A DNA stretch of 33,019 nt from an uncultured Prevotella sp. (GTDB lineage: Bacteria; Bacteroidota; Bacteroidia; Bacteroidales; Bacteroidaceae): NCBI GenBank assembly GCA_900315545.1, contig OMZM01000019.1:1-33019 (forward strand). Direction: 5' to 3'. Positions 16,328 through 24,684 of this stretch are shown here, in pieces. The notes under the pieces are model-generated. The model was not told the DNA's origin. It made no database searches and saw nothing but the letters and a program-made list of their open reading frames with translations. Numbering within the stretch: position 1 is the stretch's first letter; each line of letters begins with the position of its first letter. Position numbers and translations under genes: made by a program.

Positions 16328-17326
16328 ATGGAGTTTATAGATAAAGGATATTTTTTGTTGCTGCTTCTGCTCATACCCTACATCGTATGGTATGTGAAGA
16401 AAGGTAGGCACACAATGCCTTCGTTGCGCTTCAGCAATACCTCTACTTACAACAAGTTGCCAAAAACCATCAGGCAACGACTTGTTTGGTTACCAGACCT
16501 GCTGCGAGTGATAGCATTTGTAGCTATGGTATGCATTCTTGCGCGTCCGCAGTCGCATAACACATGGGGCAAGCGGACAACAGAAGGAATAGACATCATG
16601 CTGGCAATGGATGTATCTACAAGTATGCTGGCTAAGGACTTGTCTCCAAACAGAATAGAGGCAGCCAAGAATGTGGCAACAGAATTTATTTCCGGTCGTC
16701 CTGACGACAACATAGGACTGACGATATTTGCAGGAGAGTCATTCACACAGTGCCCTATGACCACAGACCACCAGACACTTATCAACATGCTGCAGAACGT
16801 AAGGACAGATATAGCCGCTCGCGGACTGATAGAAGACGGAACGGCTGTCGGCATGGGACTGGCAAATGCAGTCGGACGTCTGGAGAAAAGCAAGACTAAG
16901 AGCAAGATAGTGATATTATTGACGGACGGCAGCAACAATAGGGGCGACATATCGCCGATAACGGCAGCCGACATAGCAAAAAGTCTTGGTATAAGAGTTT
17001 ACACCATTGGCGTCGGAACAAATGATATAGCTTACTATCCAATGACTGTTGGCGGAATTGTCCAGGATGTGAAAGTGCCGGTGGAGATAGACGAGGAAAC
17101 GCTGAAGAAAATAGCAGAAACAACAGACGGACACTATTACAGGGCTACGAATACGAAAGAACTGAAACAGATATATAAAGATATAGACAAACTGGAGAAA
17201 ACAAAACTTGAAGCAAAGAAATACAGAAAGTTCTACGATGCTTATCTTCCTTTTGCAATAGTTGCCTTCTGCATGTTGATGTTGGAGTTGATACTCAGAA
17301 CAACAGTATTGAAACGTGAACCATAA
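16328..17326 (+). CDS. batA: BatA, membrane-anchored VWA protein
   Basis: This 332-residue protein has two N-terminal membrane helices (about 8-23 and 57-72), a von Willebrand A domain and a C-terminal helix near 305-325. The MIDAS metal site is complete: DVSTS (D95, S97, S99), a Thr in EDGTAVG, and the Asp in LLTDGSNNRG. In Bacteroides fragilis the bat genes affect aerotolerance, and VWA proteins of this type are substrates or partners of MoxR. Its gene lies between the BatD-like gene and the batB-batC fusion with gaps of 30 and 16 nt. Confidence 0.92.
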   Translation: MEFIDKGYFLLLLLLIPYIVWYVKKGRHTMPSLRFSNTSTYNKLPKTIRQRLVWLPDLLRVIAFVAMVCILARPQSHNTWGKRTTEGIDIMLAMDVSTSMLAKDLSPNRIEAAKNVATEFISGRPDDNIGLTIFAGESFTQCPMTTDHQTLINMLQNVRTDIAARGLIEDGTAVGMGLANAVGRLEKSKTKSKIVILLTDGSNNRGDISPITAADIAKSLGIRVYTIGVGTNDIAYYPMTVGGIVQDVKVPVEIDEETLKKIAETTDGHYYRATNTKELKQIYKDIDKLEKTKLEAKKYRKFYDAYLPFAIVAFCMLMLELILRTTVLKREP

Positions 17327-17342
17327 TGAATGAAATATAATT

Positions 17343-19058
17343 ATGTTTAGATTTGAAAATCCCCAATGCCTCTGGTTGTTAGTATTGCTGCCAATATTGA
17401 TAATCGCAAGGCTGATGGCTTCCAAACGTCATTCTGACAATATGAAACGACTGGGAGACGAAACGCTTATCAGGCAGATGACTAATGGGGCTTCAAAATA
17501 TAGGACAACGATAAAGTTCATGCTGATGTTGCTGACACTGGCTGCCATGATTCTTGTCATGTCGCGACCTCAGTTCGGCATAAAATCGAAAAAAGTAGAG
17601 AGAGTAGGTATAGAAGCCATTATTGCAATGGATATAAGCAACTCTATGCTTGCAGAGGATGTTGCACCGTCAAGACTGGAGAAAAGCAAACTATTGGTAG
17701 AGCATATTGCCGACAATCTTGTCAATGATAAGCTCGGACTCATAGTCTATGCTGGTGATGCTTTCGTTCAGTTGCCGATAACATCCGACTTTGTATCAGC
17801 AAGGATGTTTACAGAGTCAATCAATCCGTCAATGATATCATCACAAGGAACAGACATAGCCTCTGCCGTAAGTCTGGCAATGCAGTCGTTTACACAAAAC
17901 GAAACAGGAAAGGCAATCATTCTTATAACAGACGGCGAAGACCATGAAGGCAACGTAAAAGAGGCGGTAAACGAAGCATACAGAAAAGGAGTGAAACTAT
18001 TTGTTCTTGGTGTTGGTACGCAACAGGGTGCACCAATAGAGACAGAAGACGGAAACTATATGAAAAATGAGAGTGGGGAAACTGTCATTACGCGCCTTAA
18101 TATTGATATGTGTAAGGAAATAGCAGAAGCAGGTCATGGAAAATTCATATATGTAGACAATACAACAAATGCTCAGAAGCTGTTGGAACAGGAAATAGGC
18201 AAGATGCAGAAAGGAGAAGCGCAGTCATACGTTTTTGATGACTATAATGAGCAATTTCAGGCATTTACAATAATAGCACTATTGCTGCTAATAATAGATA
18301 CACTGATACTTAACAGGGCAAACAACCGTAGAAGTGTGATAAATATGTTTACAAAAAGAGTAATTGTTGTAGTTTTCCTGCTTGGTTTAAGTACCTTCGC
18401 AATGGCACAGACCGACAGGGACTATGTAAGGAAAGGAAACAAAGCATATAGGAAAGGAGATTATATAAATGCAGAGATAGCTTACAGAAAAGCTCTTGCT
18501 AAGAATAACACTAATCCGCAGGCATTATATAACATGGGATGTGTATATTCCAAAAAGAAAAACAAGGACATAAAGCAAAATCAAGATACAGCAGTCAGCT
18601 ACTATAAGATGGCTGCACGGCACGAAACAGACGCAAAACGCCGTTCTCTTTCGTACCACAACATGGGGGTAATTGCGCAGGCAAACAAGGATTATGACAA
18701 GGCAATAAGTGCCTATAAAGATGCACTCAGAAATAATCCTGGCGACAATGAAAGCAGATATAACCTTATTCAGTGCATGAAACAGCAGAAGAATAAGCAG
18801 CAACAAAACGATAAAAACAATCGGCAGAACAACAACGATAAGAATAAAGATAAAAACAAGAATAAGAATAAAGACAAGGATAAAAACAATAATAATAGTA
18901 ATAAAGACAATAAAAAAGACAAGCAGCAACCGCAGATGAGCAAAGACAATGCGCAACAGTTGCTCAGGGCGGCTCAACGAGAGGAGGAAGAAACGCAGAA
19001 ACGTTTGCAGAAAGCATTGCAGAATCCTTCTAAGCGCAGTCTGAAGAAAAACTGGTAA
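17343..19058 (+). CDS. batB/batC: BatB-BatC fusion (VWA plus TPR)
   Basis: The 571-residue product joins two normally separate Bat proteins. Residues 1-330 are BatB: two N-terminal membrane helices, VWA domain with DISNS (D97, S99, S101), T170 and ITDGED (D197), then a membrane helix at about 308-324. Residues 335-571 are BatC: MFTKRVIVVVFLLGLSTFAMAQ still looks like a complete signal peptide, followed by TPR repeats (about 357-475), a low-complexity Lys/Asn/Asp/Gln tract (about 481-530) and a short helical end. At the junction the bases gtgtgataaatatg hold TGA and TAA in the +1 frame, next to the likely former batC ATG. A small indel could therefore have fused the genes. The internal signal peptide may be cut, or may serve as another membrane helix. 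Confidence 0.88.
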   Translation: MFRFENPQCLWLLVLLPILIIARLMASKRHSDNMKRLGDETLIRQMTNGASKYRTTIKFMLMLLTLAAMILVMSRPQFGIKSKKVERVGIEAIIAMDISNSMLAEDVAPSRLEKSKLLVEHIADNLVNDKLGLIVYAGDAFVQLPITSDFVSARMFTESINPSMISSQGTDIASAVSLAMQSFTQNETGKAIILITDGEDHEGNVKEAVNEAYRKGVKLFVLGVGTQQGAPIETEDGNYMKNESGETVITRLNIDMCKEIAEAGHGKFIYVDNTTNAQKLLEQEIGKMQKGEAQSYVFDDYNEQFQAFTIIALLLLIIDTLILNRANNRRSVINMFTKRVIVVVFLLGLSTFAMAQTDRDYVRKGNKAYRKGDYINAEIAYRKALAKNNTNPQALYNMGCVYSKKKNKDIKQNQDTAVSYYKMAARHETDAKRRSLSYHNMGVIAQANKDYDKAISAYKDALRNNPGDNESRYNLIQCMKQQKNKQQQNDKNNRQNNNDKNKDKNKNKNKDKDKNNNNSNKDNKKDKQQPQMSKDNAQQLLRAAQREEEETQKRLQKALQNPSKRSLKKNW

Positions 19059-19073
19059 TAAAAGCAAGTAAGT

Positions 19074-21626
19074 ATGGTAAGGAAATATCTATATATAATA
19101 TGTTTATTGATGGCATTTATTGGCATTCATGCGCAGAAAATCTCTGTGCATGTTCCGCAAACTGTGTCGTCGGGAGAAACATTTAGATTGGAATATACTA
19201 TAAACTCCGTTAACTTAAATGCAAATATAAAGTTGGGAAACATGCCTGAAGAATTGGATGTCGTATATGGTCCCAGCATATCGGAGCAACAAAGCTACAG
19301 CATGGTCAACGGACATACCAGCAGCTCATCGTCTACGACGTATACATATATGCTGATAGGTAAAAGGAATGGAACGTTTGTAATTCCTCCAGCCCATATC
19401 ACAATGAATGGAAAGACTATAGCCTCAAAGGCAATAAAGGTAAATGTTGTAGGCAATAAAAAAGGAAATAATGTTTTTGATGACGACAACTCATCGACAC
19501 GTCAGCATGAAAGAAAAGTTACATCAACTGGAAATGATTTGTTTATAAGGGTAACAGCAAGCAAGTATCATGTGCATGAGCAGGAACCTGTCGTTCTTAC
19601 TTATAAAGTATATACATTGGTAGACTTGACTCAATTGGAAGGAAAGATGCCACAGCTGGACGGATTTCATTCACAGGAAGTCCCATTGCCACAGCAGAAA
19701 ACATTCTATACGGAGACTATAAACGGAAAGACTTACAGATGTGTTACATGGAGCCAGTATATTGTATATCCACAAATGACCGGTGTCCTAGAAATACCGA
19801 GTATCACATTTAAGGGAATTGTTGTTCATGAGAAAAAGAATATAGACCCATTCGAAGCATTCTTTAATGGAGGCTCAAGTTATGTAGAAACAAAGAGAGA
19901 AATAAAAGCACCAAGCGTTAAGATTAAGGTAGAGGCTCTGCCTGAAAAACCTAATAATTTCTCTGGAGGAGTAGGACTGTTTAACATTAAATCATATTTT
20001 GACAAGAAAACAGCTAAGACAGGCGAAGCGCTTACGTTGAAAGTGGAAGTAAACGGAATAGGTAATTTAAAGTTGATGAAAGAACCAACTGTTGAGTTTC
20101 CTAAGGATTTCGAACACTATAATGCAAAAATCAAAGACAAAACAAGACTTACGTCAAAGGGGGTAGAAGGAAGTATTATATATGAATACTTGACAATACC
20201 TCAAAATGAAGGAACATACGTTATTCCCGAAGTATCTTTAGTGTATTTTGATACGTTGTCTAAACATTATAAGACAATCAAGACGCAATCGATAAAGATA
20301 AATGTAGGCAAAGGAGACAATAATAATACGAATATAGAGGGAACGGTAAAAGAACAGGACATAAGAGATATAAAGCGTGGTGCAGAAAACACAATGGGCA
20401 ACACTTTATTCTATAATAAAGTATGGTATTGGGCAGGCATACTGTTACCGTTGATATTGTTCTTCATAATTGCTAATATTTTGAAGAGTCGCGTGGAAGA
20501 ACGCAAAGACATAGCAGGAACAAGAGGAAAGAAAGCGAACAAGGTTGCGACAAGAAGACTAAAGAAAGCAAAGGAGTTGATGGAGAGGGGAGAAAAGTCT
20601 CTTTTCTATGAAGAGTTGTTGCATACGATGTGGGGATACTTCTCCGACAAGATGAATGTTCCAAACGAAATGCTTTCGCGTGATAAGATAATTACTCTAT
20701 TAAGGGAGAAGTCTATTGATGACTTAACAATAGATTCATTTATCAATGCTATTGACGAGTGTGAGAAGGAGAGGTATGCTCCAAACGAATCAAATTCGAA
20801 TATGAACAAGACATACAGTAATGCAATGGGTGCAATCATAAATATTGAAGACACACTAAAGGAAAAAGATGCAAAGAACAGCAAAACAGTTGTTACCATT
20901 ATTTTGCTGCTGTTGTGTATATCGTTTACATCAAATGCAAAAAGCACAAATATAGGTGATGTTGCTTATGACAGAGGCAATTATAAGGAGGCGGTAGAAA
21001 GATATGAGGAAATATTGAATACCAACGAAGATGCAGTTACTTATTATAATTTAGGCAATGCCTACTATCGATTAGGTGAACTCTCGAAGGCATTGGTTTA
21101 TTATAACAGGGCATTAGTTCTGTCGCCGAATGATGATGATATAAAAGCAAACATTGATTTTGTTAACAGTAAGACAAGCGACGATATTGACCCAAAGGCG
21201 GAAATGTTTTTCGTAACGTGGTACAAAAACATATTGAACACTTATTCAGCAAACGAATGGGCAGTAGTAACAGTCATAACACTATTGGTTATATTGACCC
21301 TAATGCTTATATTGAGATTCTGCGAAAATATTTCTATTAGAAAAATATCATTTTGCAGTTTGATGGTATTTGCTTTGTTTTTTATAATGAGCATAGTATT
21401 TTCAGTTCAACATGTAATTAGAAATAAATTTAGAAACACAGCAGTTCTTACGTCAACAATGACAGTAGTAAGGAATACTCCTTCTGACAGTGGACGCGAA
21501 TTATATAAAATTAAAGAGGGGGCTTTCTTGAAAATACTCGACAAATCGCTGAAAGGTTGGTATGAGATAGAAACCTTAGATGGACGTACAGGATGGATAG
21601 AAGATAAAAAGGCAGAAATAATATGA
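19074..21626 (+). CDS. batD/batE: BatD-BatE fusion
   Basis: The 850-residue product joins BatD and BatE. Residues 1-20 are a signal peptide (FIGIHAQ). About 21-425 are BatD beta-sandwich repeats (GETFRLEYTINSVNLNANI; TGEALTLKVEVNGIGNLKL). A membrane helix lies at 451-470, then a cytoplasmic helical segment to about 600. From 601, KNSKTVVTIILLLLCISFTSNA resembles a BatE signal peptide, followed by TPRs (about 623-690), two membrane helices (about 735-750 and 768-786) and an SH3-like end (VRNTPSDSGRELYKIKEG). No stop or suitable start codon separates the halves. It overlaps the next gene by 4 nt (ATGA). With the batB-batC fusion, this operon has two in-frame gene fusions of the same kind. Confidence 0.87.
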   Translation: MVRKYLYIICLLMAFIGIHAQKISVHVPQTVSSGETFRLEYTINSVNLNANIKLGNMPEELDVVYGPSISEQQSYSMVNGHTSSSSSTTYTYMLIGKRNGTFVIPPAHITMNGKTIASKAIKVNVVGNKKGNNVFDDDNSSTRQHERKVTSTGNDLFIRVTASKYHVHEQEPVVLTYKVYTLVDLTQLEGKMPQLDGFHSQEVPLPQQKTFYTETINGKTYRCVTWSQYIVYPQMTGVLEIPSITFKGIVVHEKKNIDPFEAFFNGGSSYVETKREIKAPSVKIKVEALPEKPNNFSGGVGLFNIKSYFDKKTAKTGEALTLKVEVNGIGNLKLMKEPTVEFPKDFEHYNAKIKDKTRLTSKGVEGSIIYEYLTIPQNEGTYVIPEVSLVYFDTLSKHYKTIKTQSIKINVGKGDNNNTNIEGTVKEQDIRDIKRGAENTMGNTLFYNKVWYWAGILLPLILFFIIANILKSRVEERKDIAGTRGKKANKVATRRLKKAKELMERGEKSLFYEELLHTMWGYFSDKMNVPNEMLSRDKIITLLREKSIDDLTIDSFINAIDECEKERYAPNESNSNMNKTYSNAMGAIINIEDTLKEKDAKNSKTVVTIILLLLCISFTSNAKSTNIGDVAYDRGNYKEAVERYEEILNTNEDAVTYYNLGNAYYRLGELSKALVYYNRALVLSPNDDDIKANIDFVNSKTSDDIDPKAEMFFVTWYKNILNTYSANEWAVVTVITLLVILTLMLILRFCENISIRKISFCSLMVFALFFIMSIVFSVQHVIRNKFRNTAVLTSTMTVVRNTPSDSGRELYKIKEGAFLKILDKSLKGWYEIETLDGRTGWIEDKKAEII

Positions 21627-22318
21627 GTTTTGACTATTTATTATCGTTAGATCAGTCTTTACTGCTTGCACTAAATGGCAGTGATTCATTATATCTTGAC
21701 GGATTGATGCTTACATATACGTCTGGTTTTACATGGATTCCTTTGTATGTAGGCTTGCTTTATCTTGTTATAAAGAATAATGAAACAATGTTGCAGATAT
21801 TGTGGGCTGTTTTGTGTTTTGCTATTTGTATTTTCATATCCGACCTATTAGCTGACGGAATAGTTAAGCCACTTGTTCATAGATACAGACCATGTTCAGA
21901 CCCGTCAATAAAGTATATTGTTGATATTGCAAATGGTTATCGCAGTTCTGATTTCAGTTTTTATTCTGCACATGCGTCAAATACTATGAGTATAGCAATG
22001 CTGTCTCTATTGATTGTAAGGAATAGGCTGTTTACAGTGTTTATGATATCTTGGTCTTTGCTAAATTGCTATACACGTTTGTATTTGGGAATGCATTATC
22101 CATTGGATATTATTGTAGGTCTGGCACTTGGAATGGTAGTAGGATACTTAACATACTTGCTATATCGTGTTGTTTTTGTAAAAATATCGCAAAATCCTAA
22201 TTACATATCAACTTACTACTCGAAGACAGGCTATGCTCTTTCTGATATTAATGTTGTATTATTATTGATAGTAATATGTTTATTATATGGAATAATTAAA
22301 GCACTATACATTTGTTAA
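21623..22318 (+). CDS. PAP2-family membrane phosphatase
   Basis: This is a 231-residue integral membrane protein with about six helices. The three motifs of the type 2 phosphatidic acid phosphatase family are intact: KPLVHRYRP (K82, R89), YSAHAS (S115, H117; Ala replaces the usual Gly) and TRLYLGMHYPLD (R152, H158, D162). Relatives dephosphorylate lipid phosphates such as undecaprenyl pyrophosphate or phosphatidylglycerol phosphate. The substrate here is not determined. The start overlaps the batD-batE stop by 4 nt, and queA follows after 15 nt. Confidence 0.88.
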   Translation: MSFDYLLSLDQSLLLALNGSDSLYLDGLMLTYTSGFTWIPLYVGLLYLVIKNNETMLQILWAVLCFAICIFISDLLADGIVKPLVHRYRPCSDPSIKYIVDIANGYRSSDFSFYSAHASNTMSIAMLSLLIVRNRLFTVFMISWSLLNCYTRLYLGMHYPLDIIVGLALGMVVGYLTYLLYRVVFVKISQNPNYISTYYSKTGYALSDINVVLLLIVICLLYGIIKALYIC

Positions 22319-22333
22319 TGACTTCTTGAAAAT

Positions 22334-23551
22334 ATGATAGATACACGACACATAAAGATAGATGATTACGACTATAATCTTCCAGAGGATAGAATTGCCA
22401 AGTATCCGTTGAAGGAACGTGATTTGTCAAAGATTCTTATATATAATCATGGCAAGATAGTAGACGATACGTTCAGAAATTTAACAGACTATATACCGTC
22501 AGGCAGTTTAATGGTATTCAATAATACGAAAGTCATACAGGCACGAATGCATTTCCGAAAAGAAACGGGTGCATTGATTGAGATTTTCTTATTGGAACCA
22601 TATAAGCCAAATGACTATGAACAGATTTTCCAGTCGCGCAAGGAGTGTGAATGGATATGTATGATTGGTAATTTAAAGAAATGGAAAACAGGAATACTTA
22701 CAAAAACAGTAAATGTAGGTAATATAGAACTCACTCTGACGGCAGAACGAATTGCAGAAACAGGCAATAGTCATGTTGTTAAATTTACTTGGGACAATGA
22801 CAGTTTGAGCCTATCAGAAATAATAGAGATAGTAGGAGAGTTGCCTATTCCGCCATATTTAAACAGGCAGACAGAGGAAAGCGATAAGCAAACATATCAA
22901 ACAGTATATTCAAAAATACAAGGAAGCGTTGCTGCACCAACGGCAGGGTTACACTTCACAAAGAACGTATTGTCTGAACTTGAGAAAAAGAATATTAGTA
23001 AGTCAGAGCTAACTTTGCATGTCGGAGCAGGAACATTCAAACCTGTTAAATCTGAGGAAATAGACGACCACGAGATGCATACAGAATATATTTCTGTTCC
23101 AAGAAAAGTAATAGAAGACCTAATAGAACATGATGGAGTGGCAGTTGCTGTCGGAACAACATCAGTGAGAACACTTGAAAGCCTTTATTATATAGGTGTA
23201 AAATTAAATGGCAATAAGGATTTGAATGAATCACAGCTTCATGTCTCTCAGTGGGAACCGTATGAAGCTGTATCGTCAATTACTCCGTTAGAAGCACTTA
23301 ACAATGTACTGGATTATATGTTGCTTCATAATCTTTCCGTTCTAAATAGCAGCACCCAGATAATAATAGCACCTGGATATGAATATAAGTATGTAAAGAT
23401 GCTTATTACAAATTTTCATCAACCGAAGAGTACGCTGCTTTTGTTAGTAAGCGCATTTGTTCGTGGAGATTGGAAAACTATATACGCTCATGCCTTGAAC
23501 AACGATTATCGTTTTCTAAGTTATGGGGACAGTTCATTATTAATACCTTAA
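22334..23551 (+). CDS. queA: S-adenosylmethionine:tRNA ribosyltransferase-isomerase
   Basis: This 405-residue cytoplasmic enzyme moves ribose from SAM to preQ1 in tRNA to form epoxyqueuosine, the penultimate step of queuosine synthesis. Clear QueA signatures are LPEDRIAKYPLKERDLSK, MVFNNTKVIQAR, APTAGLHFT, LHVGAGTFKPV and VGTTSVRTLESL, and it ends in YGDSSLLIP. The length is somewhat above the usual ~340-350 because of a middle insertion, as in other Bacteroidota. Its stop codon overlaps an ATG at 23551 (TAATG) that could start the next gene. Confidence 0.95.
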   Translation: MIDTRHIKIDDYDYNLPEDRIAKYPLKERDLSKILIYNHGKIVDDTFRNLTDYIPSGSLMVFNNTKVIQARMHFRKETGALIEIFLLEPYKPNDYEQIFQSRKECEWICMIGNLKKWKTGILTKTVNVGNIELTLTAERIAETGNSHVVKFTWDNDSLSLSEIIEIVGELPIPPYLNRQTEESDKQTYQTVYSKIQGSVAAPTAGLHFTKNVLSELEKKNISKSELTLHVGAGTFKPVKSEEIDDHEMHTEYISVPRKVIEDLIEHDGVAVAVGTTSVRTLESLYYIGVKLNGNKDLNESQLHVSQWEPYEAVSSITPLEALNNVLDYMLLHNLSVLNSSTQIIIAPGYEYKYVKMLITNFHQPKSTLLLLVSAFVRGDWKTIYAHALNNDYRFLSYGDSSLLIP

Positions 23552-23565
23552 TGTCATGTAGAATT

Positions 23566-24666
23566 ATGAAAATAGGAGATAAAGTAAGGTTTCTCAGTGA
23601 AACAGGAGAGGGACGCATAACAGGATTTAAGGACAAGAAAATTGTTATGGTTGAAGATGCAGATGGTTTTGAAATACCATTTGCAATAAATGAAGTTGTA
23701 GTAATTGATAATGACAACTATGACAAGAAAAACGAAATAAACAATACAGCACAGCAGGTACAAAATGTAGCAAAGGAAAAGGAAGCAGTAAAAGTCGACA
23801 ATCATATAAACTACAATTATCCAGTCGAAGAAAGAGACGGGGGAGAAAAACTGTCTGTTTATTTTGCCTTTGTGCCGGTTGACATTAAGGAGGTTACAAA
23901 AACAAGATTTGAAACATATATTATAAACGATTGCAATTATTATATAAGATACAATTATCTAACTGCGGAAAACAACAACTGGCACTTGCGCTCAACAGGT
24001 GAGGTGGAGCCAAATACAAAATTATATATAGAGGAGTTTGGAAAAGAGGAACTTAATGATTACGGTCGTGTCTGTGTTCAGATTATGGCATATAAAAAAG
24101 AAAAGTCATTTGCTCTGAAACCAACATGTGAGGCACAGTTCCGTATTGACACTGTAAAGTTTTACAAACTGCATACATTTAAAGAAAATGACTTCTTCGA
24201 AACACCTGCAATGGTTTACACTGTGATTGAAAACGACAAGGTAAGCAATCCATTGGTTGTTGATGCGAAACAAATTAAAGATAAAATATATAATAATGTC
24301 AGCATAGAAGCTGATGATAATTATGTTCGACGCTATGAAAACAAGGGAAAGCATGGAAACCCTTTCAGACCAAAACATAAGGAGGATTTGTTGGTGATAG
24401 ATCTTCATGCCAATGAAATTCTTGAAACTACAGCAGGTATGAGCAATAGTGATATACTGAATTATCAGTTGGATTTATTCCGAAAGACGTTAGAAGAAAA
24501 CAAGAATATAAAAGGTAAGAAAATAGTCTTTATTCACGGTAAGGGCGAAGGTGTATTAAGGCAAGCTATAATACATGAATTGAATTATCGATACAAGAAA
24601 TATTCTTATCAGGATGCTTCGTTCCAGGAATATGGATATGGAGCGACTCAAGTAACTATTCACTAA
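23566..24666 (+). CDS. DUF2027 and Smr domain protein
   Basis: The protein has about 366 residues. The N-terminal MKIGDKVRFLSETGEGRITGF is a small beta-barrel like that beginning DUF2027 proteins. The middle (about 90-230) is the DUF2027 beta domain. A charged linker (RRYENKGKHGNPFRPK) leads to a C-terminal Smr domain with LLVIDLHANEI and FIHGKGEGVLR. Smr domains bind nucleic acid and often cut it, as in MutS2. MutS itself is absent here. Two starts are possible: 23551 (coupled to the queA stop) and 23566. I prefer 23566 because it begins directly at the conserved domain. The frame also extends back into queA to 23470, which is unlikely. Role unknown; RNA or DNA processing is plausible. Confidence 0.85.
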   Translation: MKIGDKVRFLSETGEGRITGFKDKKIVMVEDADGFEIPFAINEVVVIDNDNYDKKNEINNTAQQVQNVAKEKEAVKVDNHINYNYPVEERDGGEKLSVYFAFVPVDIKEVTKTRFETYIINDCNYYIRYNYLTAENNNWHLRSTGEVEPNTKLYIEEFGKEELNDYGRVCVQIMAYKKEKSFALKPTCEAQFRIDTVKFYKLHTFKENDFFETPAMVYTVIENDKVSNPLVVDAKQIKDKIYNNVSIEADDNYVRRYENKGKHGNPFRPKHKEDLLVIDLHANEILETTAGMSNSDILNYQLDLFRKTLEENKNIKGKKIVFIHGKGEGVLRQAIIHELNYRYKKYSYQDASFQEYGYGATQVTIH

Positions 24667-24672
24667 AACAAT

Positions 24673-24677
24673 GGAGG
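24673..24677 (+). promoter_or_regulatory. Shine-Dalgarno-like site for nadE
   Basis: ggagg lies 7 nt before the ATG at 24685. Strong ribosome-binding sites are uncommon in this phylum, and this one supports the chosen start. Confidence 0.55.
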
Positions 24678-24684
24678 ATGGAAT

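Noticed and set aside
18347-19058. batC as a separate gene with its own start at the internal ATG
   Set aside because: There is no stop codon between the BatB and BatC parts, and the frame is continuous. An internal start is possible but not supported by a ribosome-binding site.
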